Source of the DNA: CAYFVU01 sp964594775
GTDB lineage: Bacteria; Spirochaetota; Spirochaetia; DSM-16054; Sediminispirochaetaceae
NCBI GenBank assembly: GCA_964594775.1
Contig: CAZQNO010000004.1
Coordinates: forward strand, 1-64,000
DNA: 64,000 nucleotides
Direction of reading: 5' to 3'
Shown here: in pieces, positions 33,560-41,116 of the stretch
Layout: each line of letters starts with the position of its first letter
Numbering within the stretch: the first letter of the stretch is position 1
Position numbers and translations under genes: made by a program
The notes under the pieces: generated by a model
Seen by the model: the letters and a program-made list of their open reading frames with translations, nothing else
What the model was told of the DNA's origin: nothing
Databases searched by the model: none

Positions 33560-34483
33560 TTAATCGCCGTAGCGCCGCTGCAGGGACACTTCCAAGCGGC
33601 GAACACCGGCGGAGCAGGCAAAGGTCAGTACGAAGTACATCAGGGTAATGGTGATCCACACTTCGAAGGTGAGGTGGGTCGCCGCCATCAGTTCGAGTCC
33701 CTGAAAGGTGAGCTCGGGAACTGAAATGACTGAGACGATCGCCGAGTCCTTTATCGCGGAGATAAACTGTCCTGCCAGAGGGGGAAGGGTCTTGCGCCAT
33801 GCCTGGGGCAGTATGACGTGTCGATACTTTCGGTAAGGGGCGAGACCCAGTGCATAGGATGCTTCCCACTGTCCCTTGGGTATCGATTCTATTCCCGAAC
33901 GAACGATCTCCGTTACGTAGGCGCCCTCATAGAGTCCGAGGGTGACTATGGCGGCGATAAATGCGGAAAAGCGGGAGGGCTCGGAAAAGAATAGACCGAG
34001 CATTCGACGCGCTCCCGGTCCAAAACGGGTGACGAATTCGTCGATCGCCAGGATTCCGGCGATCTGATCGGAGAAAAAGTAGTAAACGATGAAGATGAGC
34101 ACCAGCGGAGGTAAATTCCGCACGATTCCCACGTAACTGCCTGTCAGCATCCTGCCGAAAAGCCCCTTTCCCGCCTTCAGCACACCCATGAGGGTGCCGA
34201 TTACCGCGGCAAAGAGAGAAGACCACAGCGCGAGCTTTACGGTATAGAGGAAACCGATGAGCAGGAGATTGGGTATCGGACGGCCCTCCGGGCCTATCCT
34301 GAGGAGATAGCGGGGTACGACCGCCCAATTCCAATCGTAGCGGACTTGGGTTTCGACCCGATAGAAAAAGTAGACCAGCAGACCCGCGATGATTGTCCCC
34401 ACCGCCACATCGAGGGCGACTGCCTTCGATCGGCGGGAGGATGAGAAGAGATGATATTTTTCCTCGCGAAGAGGGTTCGACAC
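33560..34483 (-). CDS. Polar amino-acid ABC transporter permease (second permease)
   Basis: An inner-membrane permease of 307 residues of the His/Glu/Gln (HisM-type) family. The conserved EAA loop is present as LYEGAYVTEIVRSGIESIPKGQWEASYALG (about 200-230). An N-terminal transmembrane helix at about 20-40 precedes the core of about five helices, which begins FLYTVKLALWSSLFAAVIGT. I placed the start at GTG 34483, which follows AGAGG and lies 8 nt after the stop of the binding-protein gene; the longer frame would run back into that gene. It should pair with the other permease at 36229. Confidence 0.88.
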   Translation of the reverse strand: MSNPLREEKYHLFSSSRRSKAVALDVAVGTIIAGLLVYFFYRVETQVRYDWNWAVVPRYLLRIGPEGRPIPNLLLIGFLYTVKLALWSSLFAAVIGTLMGVLKAGKGLFGRMLTGSYVGIVRNLPPLVLIFIVYYFFSDQIAGILAIDEFVTRFGPGARRMLGLFFSEPSRFSAFIAAIVTLGLYEGAYVTEIVRSGIESIPKGQWEASYALGLAPYRKYRHVILPQAWRKTLPPLAGQFISAIKDSAIVSVISVPELTFQGLELMAATHLTFEVWITITLMYFVLTFACSAGVRRLEVSLQRRYGD

Positions 34484-34491
34484 CGGTCCTC

Positions 34492-35358
34492 TTATTTTAT
34501 CCGGCCTTCCCAATCCCGGGATTCGAACCAGTAGGCCTTTCTCTCGGCCAGCCAGCCCTCCGACTCGACGACCCTGATCCACGAATTAAAATAGTTGAGG
34601 GTGTCGGGCTGTCCCTTTTGGAGGGCGAAGCCGATGGGCTCCTTGGTGAAGGTTCCCTTGATCGGAACGAAGAGGGTGTCGGGATTGTCTATCGCCTGAA
34701 AAGCCGGCAGGGGCGCCGAGGCGACCACGGCATGGGCCCGGCCGTTTTTCAATTCCTGAAGGGCCTGGCTCTCGTCGTCGAAGAGACGTAGTTCCGCCTT
34801 CGGCATGAACTTCTTCGCCGCGTCGGCGGCGGTGGTGCCGATACGGGCGGCAATAACCACATCGGCGGAGTTGAAGTCGGCGAGCTCATCGAAACCGGCG
34901 GCCATTTCCTTGTGAGCGACGATGGACATGCCCGTGTAGTCGTAGGGGATGGAAAAGTTCACCTTTACCGCCCTGTCGGGGCGAATGCCCATACCGCCGA
35001 TGATTACGTCGAACTTCCCCGTCAGCAGTGCGGGGATGATTCCCGACCACTTTGTAGGAACGAATTCGATTTCCACACCCATGTCTTCGGCCAGCCGGCG
35101 GGCCACGTCGATCTCGAAACCGATGAACTCGCCGTCCTTGTCCTTCATCGCCCAGGGAACGAAGGTCGACATGCCGACTCTAAGAACTCCCCGCCTGAGG
35201 ATCTCGTCTACCAGGTCGGGCTGTTCTATCGGGCTGCCTGCCGCCGCTGCCTCCGCCGTTTTTGCATCGGACATACCGCCGCCGCAGCCGGCAAAGGCGA
35301 GCACCAGTATCGATATGAAAAGAAGAAGTGCCTTCTTTGCTGTGTCTCTTACCATCAT
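34492..35358 (-). CDS. Amino-acid ABC transporter substrate-binding lipoprotein
   Basis: An SBP_bac_3 protein of 288 residues. It has a lipoprotein signal with the lipobox LAFAGC, then the binding fold: LRVGMSTFVPWAMKDKDGEFIGFEIDVARRLAEDMG (about 55-90) is the family's entry signature, followed by IPALLTGKFDVIIGGMGIRPDR. The ligand should be a polar amino acid, but the arginine and aspartate that bind the alpha-carboxylate and amino group cannot be assigned without a model. AGGAGG lies 4-7 nt before two adjacent ATGs (35358 and 35355). A 56-nt AT-rich gap separates it from the ATPase gene upstream. Confidence 0.9.
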   Translation of the reverse strand: MMVRDTAKKALLLFISILVLAFAGCGGGMSDAKTAEAAAAGSPIEQPDLVDEILRRGVLRVGMSTFVPWAMKDKDGEFIGFEIDVARRLAEDMGVEIEFVPTKWSGIIPALLTGKFDVIIGGMGIRPDRAVKVNFSIPYDYTGMSIVAHKEMAAGFDELADFNSADVVIAARIGTTAADAAKKFMPKAELRLFDDESQALQELKNGRAHAVVASAPLPAFQAIDNPDTLFVPIKGTFTKEPIGFALQKGQPDTLNYFNSWIRVVESEGWLAERKAYWFESRDWEGRIK

Positions 35359-35414
35359 TTTCCTCCTAATTCTAAAATTAATTCTCTTTATTATAGCACC
35401 AATTACCCCTGCGT

Positions 35415-36239
35415 TTAGAGGATCGTCGAGAGGAAGGCCTTCGTCCGTTCCTCCCTTGGAGAGGTAAAAAAACTCTCCACCTCTCCTCCCTCTACAAAGC
35501 GGCCCTCGTCGATAAAGAATATCCTGCTGCCGGCCTCCCGAGCGAAACCCATTTCATGGGTCACCACCACCATCGTCATTCCTTCTCTGGCGAGGTAGCG
35601 CATCACATCGAGGACCTCGCCGATCATTTCGGGGTCAAGGGCGCTGGTGGCCTCATCGAAAAGCATGACGGCGGGATTCATCGCCAGGGCTCGTGCTATG
35701 GCGACCCGCTGCTGCTGCCCTCCGGAGAGCTGTCCCGGCAGGGCGTCTATTTTTTCGTGGATTCCCACCCGTTTCAACAGGTTTTTAGTGGTCTCGTTGG
35801 CCTCTTCCAAACTCTTGCCCCTGACGTAGCGCTGGGCAAGATTGACGTTCTCCCGCACGCTCAAGTGGGGAAAAAGGTTGAAGGCCTGAAAGACCATGCC
35901 AACTTCCCGACGGATCTTATCTCTGTTGGCGCTGCTGCCGTCCAGCGGTGTACCGTCTATGATGATTTCACCGGCATCACTCGTTTCCAGTCCGTTGAGA
36001 CAGCGCAGCAGGGTCGATTTGCCCGAGCCGCTCGGACCGATCAGTACAACCACTTCCCCGCGGTTTACCATGAGGTCTACGCCGTCGAGGGCCACGATTC
36101 CGCCTTGAAAGCTTTTTCGCAGTCCTTCGACCTTGATGATAGGCTCTTTCCGCAGTTTTTCGCTTCTTTCTATTTCGTGCGAAGGAGCGGGAGAGGTGTC
36201 TAGTGAGTTTTTCTTCTCTGAAGGGGCTTTAGATATCAT
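35415..36239 (-). CDS. Amino-acid ABC transporter ATP-binding protein
   Basis: A GlnQ/HisP-type ATPase of 274 residues. An unusual N-terminal tail of about 32 charged residues precedes the fold. Walker A is GPSGSGKST, followed by LRCLNGLE and MVFQAFNLFPHLSV. The signature is LSGGQQQRVAIARAL and Walker B is VMLFDEATSALDPE, with the switch histidine in VVTHEMGFAREA. I chose ATG 36239, overlapping the upstream permease stop by 11 nt. It should energise both permeases flanking this set. Confidence 0.93.
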   Translation of the reverse strand: MISKAPSEKKNSLDTSPAPSHEIERSEKLRKEPIIKVEGLRKSFQGGIVALDGVDLMVNRGEVVVLIGPSGSGKSTLLRCLNGLETSDAGEIIIDGTPLDGSSANRDKIRREVGMVFQAFNLFPHLSVRENVNLAQRYVRGKSLEEANETTKNLLKRVGIHEKIDALPGQLSGGQQQRVAIARALAMNPAVMLFDEATSALDPEMIGEVLDVMRYLAREGMTMVVVTHEMGFAREAGSRIFFIDEGRFVEGGEVESFFTSPREERTKAFLSTIL

Positions 36240-37071
36240 AGTCGAGGGCCGTATACCTTTCCATGATCCGGACAAAGCCGGACAGGGTGAGGGTGAGAAT
36301 GAGGTAGATCGCCGCAACGGTAAACCAGACTTCGAAGGCGAGGAAGGTTTCCGAGACGACGATTTGACCATGCATCGTTAATTCGTATATCGAGATCGTG
36401 CTCACCAGGGCGCTGTCCTTTACCAGGGTAATCGCCTGACTGGTCAGCGGCGGCAGGGCGAGACGGAAGGCCTGGGGAAGGATGACCTTTTTATAGGCAA
36501 TAGAACCGGAGAGGCCCAGACTGTAGGCGCTTTCCCACTGTTCTCTGGGTATCGAGACGATCCCCCCGCGGATCATCTCCGAAGCGTAGGCCCCCTCGAA
36601 AAGGCTGAGGGCGGCGACGGCGGAAACGAATGGCGAGAGGTTCAAGACCGGGGCCGCGACGAAGTAGATGAGAAAAATATGGATAAGAAGCGGCGTGTTG
36701 CGCACCACCTCCAGATAGACTCGAGCCGTCGTCCGGGCCAATGTCGACCTGGAGAGACGGAAGAAGGCGGTGACCATCCCGATTATCAGGGCAAAGAAGA
36801 GCCCATAGGCTGAAAGCCGGAGGGTCTGCACCAAGCCATGGAGCAATACACCGGGGATAAAGCCTTCCCCGCCCATCTTTCCGAGATAGCGGGGGACGCG
36901 AAACCACTGCCAGCGGTATTCGAGATTCTTTACTCCAAGGCTGAGGACGAAGATGAGCAGTCCGGCAAAGAGGAGAAACTTTAGCGTCTGCCAGACCCTC
37001 GTTCTGCGGATCTTTTCGAAGGCGCGAAGCACCTGTCGGGTCTGCCTGCGCAGCCCTTCATAGTTTTCCAT
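36229..37071 (-). CDS. Polar amino-acid ABC transporter permease (first permease)
   Basis: A permease of 280 residues, HisQ/M type. An N-terminal helix at about 28-45 precedes the membrane core (TLRLSAYGLFFALIIGMV). The EAA loop reads LFEGAYASEMIRGGIVSIPREQWESAYSLGLSG (about 165-195), with the glycine that contacts the ATPase. The two permeases of this operon are similar over the core and presumably form a heterodimer. TAAGG lies 8 nt before the ATG. Confidence 0.9.
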   Translation of the reverse strand: MENYEGLRRQTRQVLRAFEKIRRTRVWQTLKFLLFAGLLIFVLSLGVKNLEYRWQWFRVPRYLGKMGGEGFIPGVLLHGLVQTLRLSAYGLFFALIIGMVTAFFRLSRSTLARTTARVYLEVVRNTPLLIHIFLIYFVAAPVLNLSPFVSAVAALSLFEGAYASEMIRGGIVSIPREQWESAYSLGLSGSIAYKKVILPQAFRLALPPLTSQAITLVKDSALVSTISIYELTMHGQIVVSETFLAFEVWFTVAAIYLILTLTLSGFVRIMERYTALDYDI

Positions 37072-37087
37072 ATAAAACCTTAGCTAT

Positions 37088-37116
37088 AGTGTAGTAAATT
37101 GGCGGGTCGGGGGCAA
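37088..37116 (-). promoter_or_regulatory. Promoter of the amino-acid ABC operon
   Basis: On the minus strand TTGCCC (37116-37111), 17-nt spacer, TACACT (37093-37088), 16 nt before the ATG of the first permease. Confidence 0.6.
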
Positions 37117-37254
37117 GCGAAAAAAACGTACCCCCAGCGTTTCTCGTTCATCGAGATCACCGAGAGGCGTAGCAGTAGAGGCGGCTGGTGCTTTTAGAAA
37201 GTAAAGAAGAGTGCTACACTCTGCCCTGATAGGCGGCAAAAGGAGTAAAGAGAC

Positions 37255-38247
37255 GTGGAACAGCGAAGCACAGCGATACTGTGGGATGTAGAAAATGTGA
37301 ATACGAGGAGCCTGAAGGCCCTCGTCGACGTGGTTGAAGAGTATGCCGGCAAGTTCGGCCGGCTTTCCGTTGCCTACGCCTTCGGCGATTGGACCCGCCG
37401 GGCCCTCAAGGGGGCCGATGAGATCCTCGGCCGCTCCTCATTTCAGCTCGTGCATATTCCCAAAGGGCGGAAGAACAGCGCCGACATTTCCATGGTTACC
37501 AGCGGCATGGAGCTCCTCTTTCTCTATCCCCACGTTACCACCTATATCCTCGTAACGGGAGATTCGGATTTTCGCCCCCTTCTGATGAACATGCGCCGCC
37601 GAGGGGCCGAGACGGCAATCATCTGTGACGCAAGGAGTGCCAGCGAAGATCTTCTCGAGCTGGCGGATTATTATCAAGACTTTCGAGATCTGCTCCGGGC
37701 CGACGACGACATGGATTCTGCGGATCAGGAAGAAGACGAAGGGGAGGAGGCGAAACTCACCAAGGAGCAGGCATTTTCCCTTCTCTCCGAGGCGGTTTCC
37801 ATCATGAGGAGGAACGGCAAGAGGACGAACCTCGGCCCCACGAAGATTCGCATGCGTTTATTAAATGAGAACTTCGATGAGCGGGATTTCGGTTTCTCTT
37901 CGTGGAAGCGCTTTGTCCTGGCGGCAAAGGACCGGGGATATATCGTCGTGGAGACGAAGGATTCGGACATGATACTCTCTGTTCCGGAGGGGCAGGAAAA
38001 GAAGGCCGAACGGCTCTCCGAGCCTATCGCCGGTTTCGTGAATGCGGTGGAAAAGGCCGGCGGCGGCGCGAATGGGCAGGGGGTTCCCTTTGCCGTGGTA
38101 GGTAAGGAGCTGAAGAGTCAGCGTATTAATTACCGCAGATACGGTTATAGAAACTTCAAGCGTCTGGCCGAAGCGGCGGAGAAGCGGGGTCTGGTGGAGC
38201 TGTGGAACCGGGACCTGGAGTGGTTCATTCGTCTTACCGAAGCCTGA
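37255..38247 (+). CDS. NYN-domain ribonuclease-like protein with two LOTUS/OST-HTH domains
   Basis: A protein of 330 residues. The N-terminal NYN domain (about 1-150) has the acidic residues of the PIN-like nuclease site in LWDVENVN, SADISMV and TGDSDFRPLL. Residues about 170-245 form an OST-HTH/LOTUS domain (TKEQAFSLLSEAV...KIRMRLLNENFDERDFGFSSWKRFV). A second LOTUS-like domain covers about 255-328 (GYRNFKRLAEAAEKRGLV). LOTUS domains can bind RNA, notably G-quadruplex RNA, and NYN-LOTUS proteins are thought to be RNases, but no bacterial substrate is known to me. It starts with GTG behind AAGGAG; a TACACT at 37215-37220 may be its -10 box. Confidence 0.85.
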   Translation: MEQRSTAILWDVENVNTRSLKALVDVVEEYAGKFGRLSVAYAFGDWTRRALKGADEILGRSSFQLVHIPKGRKNSADISMVTSGMELLFLYPHVTTYILVTGDSDFRPLLMNMRRRGAETAIICDARSASEDLLELADYYQDFRDLLRADDDMDSADQEEDEGEEAKLTKEQAFSLLSEAVSIMRRNGKRTNLGPTKIRMRLLNENFDERDFGFSSWKRFVLAAKDRGYIVVETKDSDMILSVPEGQEKKAERLSEPIAGFVNAVEKAGGGANGQGVPFAVVGKELKSQRINYRRYGYRNFKRLAEAAEKRGLVELWNRDLEWFIRLTEA

Positions 38248-39465
38248 TTACTTCTTCCCCAGACGGATTTCAACGGCCTGGAGATTAGGGTCGACGGGCT
38301 CGGGCATCTTCACCGAACCGGTAACGGCCTTCATGTCCTTGAAACCGATTCCCGTGAGAAGGATCACTACCTCGGCATCTTTAGGAATACGTTCGGCATC
38401 GCGGCGAAAACCGGCCCAGGCGGCGGCTGCGGCGGGCTCTACGAAAACCCCCGCTTCGGCGGCGAGCTCGAGCTGGGCGGAAAAAATCTCCGAATCCTTC
38501 ACCTCTACGGCCCAGCCTCCGCAGCTCTTGATGCTCTTTACGGCCGTCCTTCCGCAGGCCGGGGAGGCGACGGAGATCGAATCGGCCTTGGTGGAGGCCC
38601 GCTCGATGGTACGCATCTCTCCGCTTCGCCACGCGCCGGCAATGGCATTGCTCTTCTCTGATTGAACGGCGATGAGCTTTGGCAGTTCCTTGATGAGCCC
38701 GGCCCTCTGCAGGTCGGAGAATCCCTTGTGGATACCCGAATAGATGACTCCATCGCCGACGGGTATGTAGAGGTAGTCGGGTATCTTTCCTCCCAGCTCC
38801 TTGTACAACTCAATCGAGAGGCTCTTCTTTCCCTCAACGGTCATGGGGTTGAAACCGGTGTTTCGGTTGATGCCGCCGTACTTGGCGGTATACTCGAGAG
38901 AGAGGGCGAAGGCGGTATCGTAGCTGCCCTTGACGGGCAGCACCTTGGTGCCGTAGAGGACCGACTGCAGCAGTTTATTCTCCGGTGCTGTTTCGGGAAC
39001 GAAGAGGATGACCTCTAAACCGTAGGCTGCACCGGCACAGGCCATGGCAGAGCCGGCATTGCCGGTAGAGGCGACGGTGACGGTGTTCTCCCCATGGTGC
39101 AGGGCCTGAGCGGCAACGACTTGGCTGGCACGGTCCTTGTAGCTTCCCGAAGGATTCATCCCGTCGTTTTTCAGCAGCAGCTGATCAAAGCCCGTCTTCT
39201 CTCGCAGACGCCGTGGGGCCACGAGGGGGGTGTCGCCGACCGGATAGGTGGCTTTATGCGGAATGGGATAGGGGAGGAAGTCGTCCGGATCAAGCTCCGC
39301 GCGGCTTCCCAATTCCTTCAGGTAGTCGGAATCTATGACGATTTCGAGATTTCCCTTCTGCATTTCCCCAGGGGCTTCGCTGCCGCCACAGGCGGGGCAG
39401 CGGTAGGTGATTTCTCCCTTCGGATATTCTGCGCCGCAGTCCGTGCAGCGGTAGGTGAAGTACAT
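38248..39465 (-). CDS. Threonine-synthase-like fold-type II PLP enzyme with zinc ribbon
   Basis: A protein of 405 residues. An N-terminal four-cysteine zinc ribbon (CTDC...CPAC, about 7-26) precedes a fold-type II PLP domain. The PLP lysine is in NPSGSYKDRAS and the phosphate cup in STGNAGSAMA. ThrC of this class converts O-phosphohomoserine to threonine, but these proteins are also used for other beta- or gamma-replacement and elimination reactions. Here it is downstream of another PLP enzyme and divergent from the purine operon, so a catabolic role such as elimination of ammonia from an amino acid is conceivable. ATG 39465 is chosen; the longer frame enters the upstream gene. Confidence 0.75.
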   Translation of the reverse strand: MYFTYRCTDCGAEYPKGEITYRCPACGGSEAPGEMQKGNLEIVIDSDYLKELGSRAELDPDDFLPYPIPHKATYPVGDTPLVAPRRLREKTGFDQLLLKNDGMNPSGSYKDRASQVVAAQALHHGENTVTVASTGNAGSAMACAGAAYGLEVILFVPETAPENKLLQSVLYGTKVLPVKGSYDTAFALSLEYTAKYGGINRNTGFNPMTVEGKKSLSIELYKELGGKIPDYLYIPVGDGVIYSGIHKGFSDLQRAGLIKELPKLIAVQSEKSNAIAGAWRSGEMRTIERASTKADSISVASPACGRTAVKSIKSCGGWAVEVKDSEIFSAQLELAAEAGVFVEPAAAAAWAGFRRDAERIPKDAEVVILLTGIGFKDMKAVTGSVKMPEPVDPNLQAVEIRLGKK

Positions 39466-39482
39466 TTCTCCGTCTCTCTGCC

Positions 39483-40946
39483 TTAGAGACGCCCGATTTC
39501 TCTGTTGAAAGACTCGATGAGGCGGTCGATCTCGGGGCTTTGACTCTGGACGGCGGTCCAGTAATCCCGGTCGTACCACTGGGCGTTGAGCTCCTCTAAG
39601 GTTTTGCCCTGCTGTTCTATCCAGGTGTAATACTTGAGGTTGTGGATCCGCAGGCGCTCGTAATAACCGAGCTCCTGCATATTGTCGATGCCGATTCCCT
39701 TGAGAGACTTGCCGTAGACCATCGCCGCATCCTCGGCGCTGAGTTTACCGTTCTGCTCCTCCATCTCCCTGAGCCGGGACTGATAGAGTTCCATCGAATC
39801 GGTGAGGACCGTAACCACTGCCTCGTCCTCTTCGAGCTCGTAGTATTTGGCGAATTTTATCGCCGCAATGACGTTCGCTATCCCGGATATACCGAGGAGA
39901 TCGGCCTGCTCGATAAAGTCCGTCGGTACTCCCCGCTTCTTCATGAAGTCTTTGCCCGCTTCCTCGTTAAAGAGGCGCATCAGGTCCATCGAATCGTTGT
40001 CGTCGACGGCGATGATCATGTCGGTATTCTTCACGTTGTGGATCCACGGCACGTGCTTGTCGCCGATACCCTCGATTCTGTGGCCGCCGAAGCCGTTGCG
40101 CAGAAGGGTGGGGCACTGCAGGGCCTCGGCGGCGGCGAGGGCGATGTTCGGGTAGAGCTGCGTGAGCCGGTCTCCGGCTGCCAGTGTGCCGCCGGAACCG
40201 GTCGATGAGATATAGCCCCGCAGGCGTTCGGGAGCTATACCCTCCTGCCGAACGAACTCATCTATTGCGCTTCCCGTTACCTCGTAGTGCCAGAGGTAGT
40301 TGCCGAACTGATCGAACTGGTTGAATATAACGATGTCGTCGCCGCGCTCGGCTTCGAGCTCGTGGCACTTGTCGAAGATCTCCTTTACGTTGCTCTCGCA
40401 GCCGGGAGTGGCGATCACCTCGCCGGCAACCTTCTTCAGCCATTCGAAGCGCTCCTGACTCATCTCCTCGGGGAGGATGGCGATCGAATCGCAGGAGAGG
40501 AGGTCCGAGTTGTAGGCGCCGCCCCGGCAGTAGTTGCCGGTGGAGGGCCACACGGCCTTTTGCGCGGTGGAATCGAAGTTTCCCGTTACCAATGAGGGGG
40601 CAAGGCAGCCGTAGGTTGCGCCGACCTTGTGGGCCCCCGTGGGAAACCACTTGCCCACGAGGACGAAGATCCGTGCCTTCGTACCGGTAATCTCCCGGGG
40701 AATTTCCATGTAATTGACGCCGCCGTAGGTGCCGCCGGATTTTTTTGGCTCGTTTTTCCAGGTAATGCGAAAAAGATTGAGGGCGTTTATATCCCAAAGT
40801 CCCACCTCTTTCAGCTTTTTCCGTATTTCATCGGGAATGAGGGAGGGGTCCTTCATTTGCGCAAAGGTGGGGTAGATGATTCCCCGTTCTCTGCAGCGTT
40901 GGACGTTCTTCTTCTTTACCTCTTCGCGCATGGTCAAATCTATCAT
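39483..40946 (-). CDS. Fold-type II PLP-dependent enzyme, cysteine-synthase/tryptophan-synthase-beta-like
   Basis: A protein of 487 residues. The PLP lysine lies in WFPTGAHKVGATYG near residue 105. The glycine-rich loop is SSTGSGGTLAAGDRL, and the central region has PSTGNYCRGGAYNS, matching the asparagine loop that holds the cofactor. The C-terminal 110 residues (about 375-487) are an extra segment not seen in cysteine synthase. I know this family only as uncharacterised 'PLP-dependent subunit beta' proteins. It is transcribed divergently from ygfK and 17 nt before the threonine-synthase-like gene. GGAGGG lies 4 nt before the ATG. A beta-elimination of a diamino acid is a reasonable guess; nothing in the sequence proves it. 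Confidence 0.7.
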   Translation of the reverse strand: MIDLTMREEVKKKNVQRCRERGIIYPTFAQMKDPSLIPDEIRKKLKEVGLWDINALNLFRITWKNEPKKSGGTYGGVNYMEIPREITGTKARIFVLVGKWFPTGAHKVGATYGCLAPSLVTGNFDSTAQKAVWPSTGNYCRGGAYNSDLLSCDSIAILPEEMSQERFEWLKKVAGEVIATPGCESNVKEIFDKCHELEAERGDDIVIFNQFDQFGNYLWHYEVTGSAIDEFVRQEGIAPERLRGYISSTGSGGTLAAGDRLTQLYPNIALAAAEALQCPTLLRNGFGGHRIEGIGDKHVPWIHNVKNTDMIIAVDDNDSMDLMRLFNEEAGKDFMKKRGVPTDFIEQADLLGISGIANVIAAIKFAKYYELEEDEAVVTVLTDSMELYQSRLREMEEQNGKLSAEDAAMVYGKSLKGIGIDNMQELGYYERLRIHNLKYYTWIEQQGKTLEELNAQWYDRDYWTAVQSQSPEIDRLIESFNREIGRL

Positions 40947-41045
40947 TACTACTTCCCTCCTGCTTCCTCGTAGGTATGTCTGATTATCTTTTCGGTGTAA
41001 TATATAATGAGGGTAAGGTCAAGCCGAAAAGCGGTATAAATGTTG

Positions 41046-41061
41046 CGAATTGTTGCATTCG
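41046..41061. promoter_or_regulatory. Inverted repeat upstream of the ygfK promoter
   Basis: CGAAT, 6-nt spacer, ATTCG, ending 4 nt before the -35 box of ygfK, within the 170-nt region shared with the divergent PLP gene. It overlaps two near-repeats beginning TGTTGC at 41041 and 41051. It is well placed for an activator or shared regulator. Confidence 0.4.
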
Positions 41062-41065
41062 TTTA

Positions 41066-41093
41066 TTGACAAGCGACGGAGAGGCGGTAGAAT
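41066..41093 (+). promoter_or_regulatory. Sigma-70-type promoter of the ygfK operon
   Basis: TTGACA (41066-41071), 16-nt spacer, TAGAAT (41088-41093). AAGGAG follows at about 41104, and the ATG at 41117, so this transcript has a normal short leader. Confidence 0.7.
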
Positions 41094-41116
41094 GGAAAAC
41101 GCGGTAAGGAGAAAAC

